Positions 54,024 through 63,461 of a stretch of DNA of 64,000 nucleotides are shown one piece after another. The notes beneath the pieces are model-generated. The model was not told the origin of the DNA. It searched no databases and worked only from the letters and a program-made list of their open reading frames with translations. The number at the start of each line of letters is the position of its first letter. Position 1 is the first letter of the stretch. Made by a program: the position numbers and the translations under genes. The stretch is from Neopestalotiopsis rosae (lineage: Eukaryota > Ascomycota > Sordariomycetes > Amphisphaeriales > Sporocadaceae), in assembly GCA_023078685.1 (NCBI GenBank), contig JALGAS010000001.1, forward strand, positions 4,340,001-4,404,000, read 5' to 3'.

Positions 54024-55952
54024 CTAGGAAGACGTGAAGATCTCGACATCTTTGATCCACCACTGAGGACTTACGGCCCCGTTCGGGATAGCTCGTTTTG
54101 CTTGTCTAAGAGACGCATGTCTCAAGTAGTCAGTACCGGACGGTATTGTATTGAGATCCCATATGTTAGCGAGCTCACAGGCTTTAAAGGAGAAGCCCTC
54201 GGCATTTGTGACCACGACTCGAAGAATGTCACGATGTTTGTGTCCCTTATATCCTTCACGTAACTCATCGGGCACTTTGATACTGACCGGAAAACTCCGT
54301 TCCTCCCCTGGACGCATGATTTCCGTAGTATTCGATGTCGGGAACAGTTGTTTTGCATTGAAGCCTGGGCTTAAGTTGATTATGACATAGTACATTTTCG
54401 CTTCGCCGGTGTTGGCAATTGTTAGCGTGACAGTACGACCATCGGCAGCCGGTGCGAAGGCATCAGGATCCAGTGTCTGGACGCTGAACGGCGGCTGCTG
54501 CGCCATAGCTTTATCTTTGAGTCGGAGTATTTGCCGGAACCGATGAAGGTGCACAATGGCCATTGCAACGCTGAAAGCCTGTCTATTCTCGTCACCAGGC
54601 CGCTGTTTCCAGCCTCGTACCGGTCCCTCGTATCCGAGCCAGTACACCGGGCCCTGGATCAGGATGCGGCCATCAGGAGCCATACGAAGGCAAAGGGAAT
54701 CCAGGTTGCTGTTATCCTGAATGCTGGCAAGCTCTACCGTACCAACGATGTTGTTTAATACTTCGGCAAGCAATAGGTCACGGAAGGTTTGACTGCAATC
54801 GACCGAGACACCCACGAGGACTTCACCAAGATTCCACTTCAGCGGCACGACTACAGTGTCTATTTCGGGCAGTGTGCCGTTTGCCAGCCGACGTATTCTA
54901 CATTCAAAATCATCCGATCGATGAACGGAATATAATTCTTGACTGTCGGACGTGCAGGTGATGAGTTCTGTTCCCGGAAGAACGCCGTGGGCACTGCCGA
55001 TAGGCAGTATCCACTCTCCCCGTCCGCCGGACCTCGTTACTAACGGCATCGCTAGGAAAGTTGTCCTATCAGAAAAGAAGACGTACTTGTCTTGGCCATA
55101 CACCTCGGGAGTCTGGGACTGTAAGTGGGGCGCGATGCGGTTCCTGATGGTGCAGTATGTCATCAAAACGGCGTCGTCGCTGTTTCTTTCTATGTAATTG
55201 ATGAGGTGGTAGGTGAAAACGCCGTGCACGCGGCCCTCGAACCAGCCTTCAAGGGCAGACTGATCCCCTTTACAAGCTGCTACCAGCGTGAAGCCCATGG
55301 GATTTATCGACCATTGCTGAGCCAGACTAGCTCCGCGGTCTGCTGGATGGCTGGACGGCATGTTCAAAGCTGCCTTTTCGTCCGTTGGTAGAACGAAGGT
55401 TTGGGAAAAGTCTTGGAACCGCCTCTGCGTATCTCTTCGCCAGGCGCCGCCAGCGTAGCAGCTATCCAAGGTCACTACCACGCGTACACTTTTCTTATGT
55501 ATCCTCCTCAGCCATCTGTTGAGTTCCCAACCGAGGAGGGCGGGCTGCCCGAGACAAAAGTCTGCCGGGAGCAGGGCGGGATCATGTGACCGTCCGGTTG
55601 GAGAGTTGCTCACGCGCGGCAGCTTTGACCCGTGGCCAGAAAAATGGAACAAGAAGTAATCGCCCGGCTTGGCATTGTGGCATATCAGCCCGAGCTCTTG
55701 TCGAATGTTATCAAGCGTAGGCCATTCTGAACTGGGCTCCTTCGGCTGCCCGGGGGTTGACAGCGACTGTGAGGAACACAGGGTTCGGATTCGGATTTGC
55801 GGATAGCGTTTTGAGATAAGTGCTTCTAAGGAAGACACGTCGTTGACGCAACCTCGCAACGGCGGACACGCAACCTCGCCAGTACTGTTTCTTCTCACGC
55901 CGCTGCTTGGATAGAAGTCAACGCCAACAAGGAGAGCAAACCTCTGCGCCAT
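54024..55952 (-). CDS. Caspase-like (C14, p20) protease with C-terminal beta-sandwich domain, second copy
   Basis: This single exon encodes 642 residues from the ATG at 55952. The p20-type domain covers about residues 4-300: FALLVGVDFYPSSG, CVNDVSSLEALI, catalytic His107 in LFHFSGHGSK and Cys165 in TLDSCYAGGA. GFTLVAACKGDQSALEG and HGVFTYHLINYIE complete the domain. A middle region (IGSAHGVLPGTELITC) matches the position of the ISIGDIYCL segment in the paralogue. The C-terminal beta-sandwich (about 500-620: TVTLTIANTGEAKMYYVIIN, GEERSFPVSIKVPDEL, RDILRVVVTNAEGFSF) ends in WWIKDVEIFTSS, the same closing motif as the gene at 46227-48484. The paralogue has two introns and this copy none. It is divergent from the giant TPR-CHAT gene. 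Its substrate is unknown. Confidence 0.9.
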   Translation of the reverse strand: MAQRFALLVGVDFYPSSGVRRNSTGEVACPPLRGCVNDVSSLEALISKRYPQIRIRTLCSSQSLSTPGQPKEPSSEWPTLDNIRQELGLICHNAKPGDYFLFHFSGHGSKLPRVSNSPTGRSHDPALLPADFCLGQPALLGWELNRWLRRIHKKSVRVVVTLDSCYAGGAWRRDTQRRFQDFSQTFVLPTDEKAALNMPSSHPADRGASLAQQWSINPMGFTLVAACKGDQSALEGWFEGRVHGVFTYHLINYIERNSDDAVLMTYCTIRNRIAPHLQSQTPEVYGQDKYVFFSDRTTFLAMPLVTRSGGRGEWILPIGSAHGVLPGTELITCTSDSQELYSVHRSDDFECRIRRLANGTLPEIDTVVVPLKWNLGEVLVGVSVDCSQTFRDLLLAEVLNNIVGTVELASIQDNSNLDSLCLRMAPDGRILIQGPVYWLGYEGPVRGWKQRPGDENRQAFSVAMAIVHLHRFRQILRLKDKAMAQQPPFSVQTLDPDAFAPAADGRTVTLTIANTGEAKMYYVIINLSPGFNAKQLFPTSNTTEIMRPGEERSFPVSIKVPDELREGYKGHKHRDILRVVVTNAEGFSFKACELANIWDLNTIPSGTDYLRHASLRQAKRAIPNGAVSPQWWIKDVEIFTSS

Positions 55953-56844
55953 GGCTTAGGTGAAGGCTCAACTTGACTTTCGACAAAATTATATCTTGCA
56001 ATAAAGAAAGCTGCCCTCTGAGAGATGTGGAGGAGACTTGTGTGTTGCACTGAGTGTCTATGTAACGGCTGTGGTGGCAGTGGAGGATCGGGTAACAGCG
56101 CCTGCCTCGGTGTCAATACATGATTCGTGAAATGGATGGCAAGTTGACAAGAGTACATGACCTGGATGGATGCCTAAATATGGCGAGGCGACCACGGACG
56201 CCTCTCGGGGGCGTTGGTGGCCTGGGCATGCCTTGCAGATTGCGGAGCCGATTGTATGCTAACTTGAGGTTGGCCAGGTATCCGCTCAGAACTGAATGAT
56301 AAGTCGCACAATACTTTGCATCTTTTGTCAGTTGCGCTCACTTCTGTTAATGGCAGGGAATAACTCTCTTTCGATAACTCGGGAATCCAACGTGTTGAGC
56401 CCTGGAGAGCTTTGCCCTTCAACTACGAAATGTCTGATGCATTACTGTGGTACGGTCATAGTCGGATTCAGCTTCAACAAGGATCAGTGTATCAATGATG
56501 CCTGCCTATGTACCTACCTAACCTTAGGTACCTTGTACCTGACCTAGGTGGGTGTGGGGGGTCTGGGCGGGGTACCTGCCTGCCAAAATCGAGAGGTATC
56601 TCCAACAAATTGCTGACAATCTGCACCCATTTTGGAGGATTGGGTAGATCTCTTGCAGCCGTAGCGCCTGATGGATTTCTGCCATTTACAGCCTACTTTG
56701 ATGCGCAAGATACATGTGTGCACTTCGACCTCCTGATCCCCTCCCTTTCTCTGCATCACGGTCGTTGGCAGCGCGACTCTCGTCAAAACACCAGCGTCAG
56801 TCACTTGTCGTTCAATAAAAAATACCAGTCGAGCCGCAGAAATT
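55953..56844. promoter_or_regulatory. Shared divergent promoter of second caspase-like and giant TPR-CHAT genes
   Basis: The start codons lie 892 bp apart on opposite strands with no recognised gene between them. A motif block at 56510-56550 (TACCTACCTAACCT, TTAGGTACCT, GACCTAGGTG) resembles the block upstream of the other TPR-CHAT gene at 53472-53512. Confidence 0.4.
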
Positions 56845-59800
56845 ATGGCCGAACAGGACATTGATGAGGACACTGACCAGGACACTGGGGAAATAGGAGA
56901 GGCTATTCGTGTGGCCAGGGGTGTGGTCGAGGCAACTTGTGAAAGCCATATGGATCGGGCTGAACGTCTCAGACAATTAGCAGATCTTTTACTCGATCGA
57001 GGAAAGTCCGACGACGTGAAAGAGGCGATTCGATTGAAAAGTGAAGCCATTGAAATAAACCCCCAGGCTGTCGATTTGAGTGACCTGAGTTCTCTACATG
57101 ACTACCGATACTTCCTCACCGGAGATGTCGAACATATAGAAGAAGCCATCAAGTTGGAGAAAAGTGCAATCGATATCTCGTTGGACGACCAAGAAAGAGC
57201 TGCGCGGATGGTGACGCTGTCAGGCATGATCAGAGAACAGTATAAGGGAATCATCGTATCAGCACACGTGAAGAGCATTATTCGGGCTGGAAAGGAACCC
57301 GGCAATGCAATGGTCAACGATCCCGACCGAGTCAGGCTTTTCAGTGAGCCTGAAACTTCAGGGGGTATCCACGAGATTTACGACACAGTATTGATGGGTA
57401 TCGAAAGCGCTATTAGTCTCAATGAACTAGCAATTGAGACGGTTTCGGACGACTACCCGGACAGGTCAGATTGGTTCAGTTACCTGACCATCTTGTACCA
57501 GGACCGGTATCAGATGACTCGGATCGATTCGCATCTCGAGGAAGCCGTCGAAGTAGCTAATAGGTCACTTGAGTTGTCCCATACTCGACTTCCGGAAGTT
57601 CTGCTCTGCTTGGGACAGCTTCTTATCATTCGATATTTGAAGACCAGAAAGGAAACTGATATCGAGGAGGCCGTGGAGTTAATTAAAGAAGCGTTTACCA
57701 CATCACCCCCCGACTCCTTTCACGCATGTAGAGCAAACCTCGCCGACGCCCTTTTCGGGCTATACAAACGAACAGATGCCAAAAGTTACCTCGATGAAGC
57801 AATTCGTATTGCTAATGAGCAACCCCGCAAGGACCCCGGGGTGATCTCCGTTGGCGAAGATAGTTTCTTTCGGCTAATTCGTTGCGACTTTCTCGCAATG
57901 GCGCTCTTCGATCGGTATCAGCATAACGAAGACCTGGCCGATCTTGATGAAGCCATCGAGTTTGCCCGGAAGTTGGCCAATGAACTATTCTTTAGTGCCC
58001 ATCTCGGCTCGACAGCTCAGACGATCACAACTGCAGACATTATCATCAGGGATTGGTGGTATAGGCAAGCAGGAACTCTCTGTCCTGACAACATCCAACT
58101 TGAGACCGTGGAGCGAAGAGCAAATATCATCATCGGCAACTTGAGCCATGTTGAGACTCTGGGCCTTCTCAAACGTCTTCTCCGCTGCAGATATATCAAG
58201 ACAGGGAATTTGAGAGATGTTGAAGAGCTCGTCCAAACGGCGAGGCACATTGTCGACCTCAAGCCCACACAATCCAACTTGATTGATTTAGGTTTTCTGC
58301 TTCTCGAGCTATACAAGCAGACACAAGACCATGAAATCATCAATGAAACCACCGAGATCGCGAAGAGACTGGAAATATTCGACGAGAGTGATGAAAAGTC
58401 AAATCAAGTTCTGAATTTGCACTATCTGGCTGTTGAGCTCTCAGCCCGCTCCAATGTTTCTGGTGACGAGGCCAGTATAGAAGAAGCCATCAGACTTGAG
58501 AAGCAAGCCATAAGTTTGGTGCCCAATGACCACCATCAATATGCTGCTTTCAGCAACAGCCTTGGAGTTCTCTATTCCCAGAAGTACAACGTTTCAAAGA
58601 CCAAAACACATATTGAAAGATCACTGGAAAATCTTTGGAATGCTGTGAATGGGATGAGATCAGATGACACTGATCGAGCCAATTACCTGCGCGATTACGC
58701 AGTCGGGCTCTTGCAAGCCTATCAATTTTCAAAATCATCGGCTGAGTTAGACAAGGCGATCCAGGTCGCACGACAAGCTACGAATGAGTCATCTGCATCG
58801 TATCCTATGCGAGAAACTATCTTAGATGTGCTGGCAATCGGGCTGTATCAACGATGTCTCACAACAGGTTCCACCATGGGAGCGGATCTCGACGAAGCCA
58901 TCTCCACGGAACGACAAGCTGTGAAACAGAAGCGGGAATCCGCTCTAGGTGCTATTAGTTATTCTGCTACACTAGCATCACTGTTATGCGAACGGCATGT
59001 GCTCACAGGATCAGCGGCCGACTTGGAAGAGGCAGCTCACATTGCCAGCGTTGTGAAACAAGCCATGAAAGAGTCTGGACATGTACATCCCTACCTCGCG
59101 ATGATTCCGTGCTATTTTGGAGTCCAGGAATTCAAATGCTTCTTTGATATTGATCACAAAGATGCTCAAATCGCGCTCTGGGAAAACCAGAAGGCATTAA
59201 ACGCGACTGCTAATGATCAGCATCTGGATAGGGCGTTGGCTCTTAGCGGATTGGCATTGGAACTCTCAAGATCTTCGCCACGACAGTTGGCTAGCCTTGA
59301 CGAAGCGGTTCAATTGGGGAGAAAGGCCGTAGAAATCGCGGAATCGTTTTGTTCGGAAAATATCTCCTGGCACCTGCTCTGCTTGGCCATGTGCCTGATC
59401 CATCGAGTTAACTTTGGAGTTCAAGGAGATGTCGCGGAAACAATTACTACCAGCCGCAAAGCTTTGCAATTGTTATCGAAAGACCATCCAAGCCGATCTG
59501 TCTACTTGATGATTCACGCTATCAGCTTACATGGCCGCTATTCACTCGCAGGACGACTATCTGATCTGCATGATTGTATTTACGTCGCCCTGGAGGCTTG
59601 GGATGCTTGCCGGCTGAAAACCTCTTCAGAAGATCGCCGCATGCATTTGTTGTGTCTAGGAAATCTCCGATTTTGGTTTGGCGAGAGGTACCTTCGAGAG
59701 GGTAATGTTACTGACCTGCAAAGGGCTAGTCAATTTCGACAAGGATTCCAAGATATGAAAGAGACAGGATATTTAAGTTCCCTTGAGGATATGTTATCTC

Positions 59801-62800
59801 GAATTCATCTGAACAATGAAGCCGCAGTACCAGCAGAAGGCTCCTTCAATGCTGGGAGACGCGACATCGTTCAAAACACACTACAACGAGACGTGACCGC
59901 CTACCCGACTCGATTACATAACTTTGTCACCCAAGTCATTCGACCCTCTTTCAGTAACGCTGATGAGGATCTCTCAATTGCAATATCACTTGGTCGTATA
60001 GCTGTTATGACTACTCCGTGTGGGCACATGAGAAGGCCAAGCCGTCTGGAATTCCTCGGAGAATGCCTGGAGCTTCGTCACACGCTGGCAAGAGACAAAG
60101 ATATCGAGGAGGTCACGATACTTTACCAACGCAAGAATAGAGAAACCACTGATCTGGATGAAGCTATCAAGCACTTTCAGGAGATTGTTGGCACAATGTC
60201 CAAAAGATGCGAATACTTGTTCTCTACGCTCCACCGCCTTGGGCCACTTTACTACGAAAGGTTTCGCTACCTAGGGGATCTTGGAGATCTGAAGATGGCG
60301 CTTCTGGCATTCCAGGAATCTGCAAATGTTTCACCCAAAGACGATTGTTTGCGCCCGTGTAGACTTCTAAATTTGGGGGCCGCTTGGAAGAGTCACTACG
60401 ACATGTTCAAGATGCATAGTGATCTTGAGGCAGCCATGCGAGCGTTCCAGGAAGCAGTGGACATGATCCCCGCGCATTCTCCGATACGCAGAAGATGCCT
60501 TGCACATTTGGCTTCCGTGTACTACGCCATGTACGAGAGTCAGAGGGATTTAGACGATCTTGAGACGGCCCTACAGCTATACGGAGATGCAATCAATTCG
60601 ATGCCAGATAATTTCCATGAAATCGAAGATCTGGTTGAAATTTCGAACTCGTTGGGACACGCATACCTCGAAACGTACAAAGCCAGCGGGAAGGAGATGG
60701 ACTTTGAGAGAGCCACCCAAGGTTTTCACAAAGCCGCAGACTATTTACCACCAGACTCACCATCACGGGTGGTTCAACTCGTAGATCTAGCAAATTGCTA
60801 CATCGTCGGCTACAGCATGACAACTTCAACAAAACTTCTGCATCAAGCGAGGCAGGTTCTTCAAAGTGCTGCTCATATGTCCAAGACGATGCCGTTACGG
60901 GACTACATAGTCCTTTTCACTATTTTTGGCGGTCTTGGTAATTGCTACCAAATACTACACAATACAACGGATTCAGAATCTGATCTTGACTTTTCCATAG
61001 TGTTCTTGAGAGAAGCCTACAGAATCGTTCCAGCGGACGACTGTAGAGGGCTTGTGAGATACGTACTAATTGCCAAGTCCCTTATCTCTGCACTCATACT
61101 GGCCAAGAAATGGAACGAGGCATACCGTGTGGCTCTTGAAATCATCCCCATGGTCCCGAAGACAACACCACGGTTTCTGGATGTTTCAGAAACCCAAAGC
61201 TTTTTGACACAGTACTCGTCACTTGCTTGCGATGCTGGTGCCCTCATTCTGACTGCAGGACAAGAACCAACCGTCGCAATGGAGTATCTGGAGAAAGGCC
61301 GCGCGGTCGCAGTAGCTGCTTTTAGCCAACTTCGTGTCAACGTTGACTTAGTGGCTAGATCTGGTGACGACAGAAGAGAAGAATTGAGAAGTCTCTGTGC
61401 CCAGCTGGAGGATCTTCCAGTAGCAATCGTCGCCCGGGATCAAAGCCTACCGTCTGTGTCTTTCGAGGAGAATGGAGGAGGCCGAGATGCCTTGGTTAGA
61501 TTGTCTCAACGCATTACCGCAAGCAAAAAGCTAGACGAGTTCATCCTCAGGTTCCAAACCATTCACAAGCAGATAGTGTATCCTACCGCCTTTCATCGAG
61601 GGATGATGGGGCACTCGACAACGGGTGGATGCATCGTTCTCGTTAACGTAAGCTATCGCTGTGATGCTTTCTTCGTCAAAGGATATACATGTCGGAGCTT
61701 GCCTCTACCGAATCTTTCTCGGAAGTCAATCCAAGAGAGGGTTGAAAAGGGCGATTTTCAAAGCCTGCCGGTTCTTGAATGGCTTTGGGACACAATTGCC
61801 GGCCCCGTTCTTGATGTTCTAGGCTACAACGAAACCCCTTGTGATGGAGCTCCATGGCCGCATATTTGGTGGGTTCTCACTGGACCCCTGAGCAAATTTC
61901 CGATACATGCGGCAGGTCACCATACGAAAAGCTCGAACGAGACTGTCATGGATAGAGTGATCTCATCTTACTCTCCATCCATCCGTGCTTTATTCGAAAC
62001 TGAGCGACTCGGTCATACACTAAAGGATAATGAACTGAAGGGCAGGAAATCAAAGCCTGGATCTCATGAACCATTACAAGCGTTGGTGGTCTCTATGGAA
62101 GATACGCCACACAGCACATTTCTCCCTTACGCCGGCGAGGAGGTCACTGCAGTATCAGAAGTATGCGAACTGATGTCAGTCCGGCCTATCCGACATGATC
62201 ATCCTCAGAAGTCGGTCGTGCTATCAAGCCTCAGAGAGTGCGAGATCTTCCACTTTGCCGGTCACACGTACACGGATCGTCAAGACCCCTCGCAGAGCCA
62301 CTTGCGTTTGCAGGACTGGACGGAGAGCCCGCTCACGGTAGCCGACATTGTCGCCATGAACCTCCGCGGGCGCCTGCCCTTTCTTGCCTATCTCTCGACC
62401 TGCGGCTCAGGTCAAATTGAGGATGCCAAACACCTCGACGAGAGTATGCACCTCACGAGTGCGTTCCAGCTGGCTGGGTTTCGACACGTCATCGGCACCC
62501 TCTGGGAGGTGAAGGATTCCGCATGCGTAGACATGGCCAGACTGGTGTACGACGGAATCCTCAGCCGCGGTTTTACCGACGAGGCGGTGTCGTGGGGTCT
62601 TCATAACGCGGTGCGCCAGTTGCGGGATCAGTGGCGACAAGCGCTGACGGGAACGGGCGAGCCTGGGACGGGCAGGGGTAAGTCACGACAAGACAAAGCT
62701 TCTTTGCCAACAAGGAATGCGGCTCATGGTAGTAGCACTCGGAATAGATTGTACGGGGAAAACGAGCTGAGCAGAGATGCGACCTTGTGTATTGACGAGC

Positions 62801-62862
62801 CTGATCAGGGAAAAGATTCAGATTCATTGCAATGGGTTGCCTATGTTCATTATGGAGTTTAG
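56845..62862 (+). CDS. Giant TPR-CHAT protease (2005 residues)
   Basis: The gene is a single 6-kb exon starting at the ATG at 56845 (MAEQDIDEDTDQDTGEIGEA). About 1500 residues consist of degenerate TPR-like repeats, each with a variant of D[LI][DE]EAI (HIEEAIKLEKSAID, HLEEAVEVANRSLEL, DLDEAIEFARKLANE, DLKMALLAFQESANV). The CHAT domain fills the C-terminus, from about residue 1580, with catalytic His1807 in IFHFAGH and Cys1853 in AYLSTCGSG, then SAFQLAGFRHVIGTLWEV. About 60 residues after the CHAT core (1930-1990) are low-complexity and polar before the ending WVAYVHYGV, so the domain tail carries an insert that the 991-residue paralogue lacks. The repeat array is roughly three times longer than in the paralogue. 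TPR-CHAT proteins are candidate self-regulated proteases; the ligand and substrate are unknown. Confidence 0.92.
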   Translation: MAEQDIDEDTDQDTGEIGEAIRVARGVVEATCESHMDRAERLRQLADLLLDRGKSDDVKEAIRLKSEAIEINPQAVDLSDLSSLHDYRYFLTGDVEHIEEAIKLEKSAIDISLDDQERAARMVTLSGMIREQYKGIIVSAHVKSIIRAGKEPGNAMVNDPDRVRLFSEPETSGGIHEIYDTVLMGIESAISLNELAIETVSDDYPDRSDWFSYLTILYQDRYQMTRIDSHLEEAVEVANRSLELSHTRLPEVLLCLGQLLIIRYLKTRKETDIEEAVELIKEAFTTSPPDSFHACRANLADALFGLYKRTDAKSYLDEAIRIANEQPRKDPGVISVGEDSFFRLIRCDFLAMALFDRYQHNEDLADLDEAIEFARKLANELFFSAHLGSTAQTITTADIIIRDWWYRQAGTLCPDNIQLETVERRANIIIGNLSHVETLGLLKRLLRCRYIKTGNLRDVEELVQTARHIVDLKPTQSNLIDLGFLLLELYKQTQDHEIINETTEIAKRLEIFDESDEKSNQVLNLHYLAVELSARSNVSGDEASIEEAIRLEKQAISLVPNDHHQYAAFSNSLGVLYSQKYNVSKTKTHIERSLENLWNAVNGMRSDDTDRANYLRDYAVGLLQAYQFSKSSAELDKAIQVARQATNESSASYPMRETILDVLAIGLYQRCLTTGSTMGADLDEAISTERQAVKQKRESALGAISYSATLASLLCERHVLTGSAADLEEAAHIASVVKQAMKESGHVHPYLAMIPCYFGVQEFKCFFDIDHKDAQIALWENQKALNATANDQHLDRALALSGLALELSRSSPRQLASLDEAVQLGRKAVEIAESFCSENISWHLLCLAMCLIHRVNFGVQGDVAETITTSRKALQLLSKDHPSRSVYLMIHAISLHGRYSLAGRLSDLHDCIYVALEAWDACRLKTSSEDRRMHLLCLGNLRFWFGERYLREGNVTDLQRASQFRQGFQDMKETGYLSSLEDMLSRIHLNNEAAVPAEGSFNAGRRDIVQNTLQRDVTAYPTRLHNFVTQVIRPSFSNADEDLSIAISLGRIAVMTTPCGHMRRPSRLEFLGECLELRHTLARDKDIEEVTILYQRKNRETTDLDEAIKHFQEIVGTMSKRCEYLFSTLHRLGPLYYERFRYLGDLGDLKMALLAFQESANVSPKDDCLRPCRLLNLGAAWKSHYDMFKMHSDLEAAMRAFQEAVDMIPAHSPIRRRCLAHLASVYYAMYESQRDLDDLETALQLYGDAINSMPDNFHEIEDLVEISNSLGHAYLETYKASGKEMDFERATQGFHKAADYLPPDSPSRVVQLVDLANCYIVGYSMTTSTKLLHQARQVLQSAAHMSKTMPLRDYIVLFTIFGGLGNCYQILHNTTDSESDLDFSIVFLREAYRIVPADDCRGLVRYVLIAKSLISALILAKKWNEAYRVALEIIPMVPKTTPRFLDVSETQSFLTQYSSLACDAGALILTAGQEPTVAMEYLEKGRAVAVAAFSQLRVNVDLVARSGDDRREELRSLCAQLEDLPVAIVARDQSLPSVSFEENGGGRDALVRLSQRITASKKLDEFILRFQTIHKQIVYPTAFHRGMMGHSTTGGCIVLVNVSYRCDAFFVKGYTCRSLPLPNLSRKSIQERVEKGDFQSLPVLEWLWDTIAGPVLDVLGYNETPCDGAPWPHIWWVLTGPLSKFPIHAAGHHTKSSNETVMDRVISSYSPSIRALFETERLGHTLKDNELKGRKSKPGSHEPLQALVVSMEDTPHSTFLPYAGEEVTAVSEVCELMSVRPIRHDHPQKSVVLSSLRECEIFHFAGHTYTDRQDPSQSHLRLQDWTESPLTVADIVAMNLRGRLPFLAYLSTCGSGQIEDAKHLDESMHLTSAFQLAGFRHVIGTLWEVKDSACVDMARLVYDGILSRGFTDEAVSWGLHNAVRQLRDQWRQALTGTGEPGTGRGKSRQDKASLPTRNAAHGSSTRNRLYGENELSRDATLCIDEPDQGKDSDSLQWVAYVHYGV

Positions 62863-63461
62863 CAATAGAAGCATAGCTGTTCGTGAAATAGTGTGCTCTA
62901 AGACTGAGTCGCCCCTGCGAGAGCGATCCTAACTCAATTGCACTCGGGCCAGGGTCGACTGTGGTTGACAGCGAGATATGAAATCACCGGTTGAAGTGGC
63001 ACGTAACTTACCAAACAGGTTGCCTTCACTTAGTCCAACACGGAAGAACCGATGTTTCAGGCTTGGCCTCATTTGCGTCGTTCCCGCCTGGAAACAAAGA
63101 GCTTACGTTCTATTGCAAGAGTTTCCAAGCGGAATCCGGGTCGGAAAGCCTGATAATAGCCATCTCCGACAAGTGAGCGTACCGGAAAGAGTGGGTTTCC
63201 GGGCCGGGCCGCAGGGATCGGCTGCCATGCGAGTATCCCTAGTGTGTATAAGTGGGGCTCTTTGATTGGTATTATGTCGGTTGTCCCTATAACCTTTCAC
63301 TAAGGAAATATCGGTGTTCATTATACCCTGTTGTATGCCTCAAAGATTCGAATCATGTTGATTGTAAACCTATATGATACATATCCCATAAAGATCTTGT
63401 AGCTCTTCAACTTACCCAATCCATTTCACTTCTACCGTTCCATTTGACTAGCATACCAACA
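62863..63461. other. Intergenic region upstream of the dioxygenase-like gene
   Basis: No coding frame with a domain is visible (the longest is 95 codons at 62978-63265, starting ATG but without motif). It holds the 3' UTR of the TPR-CHAT gene and the promoter of the next gene. Confidence 0.5.
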
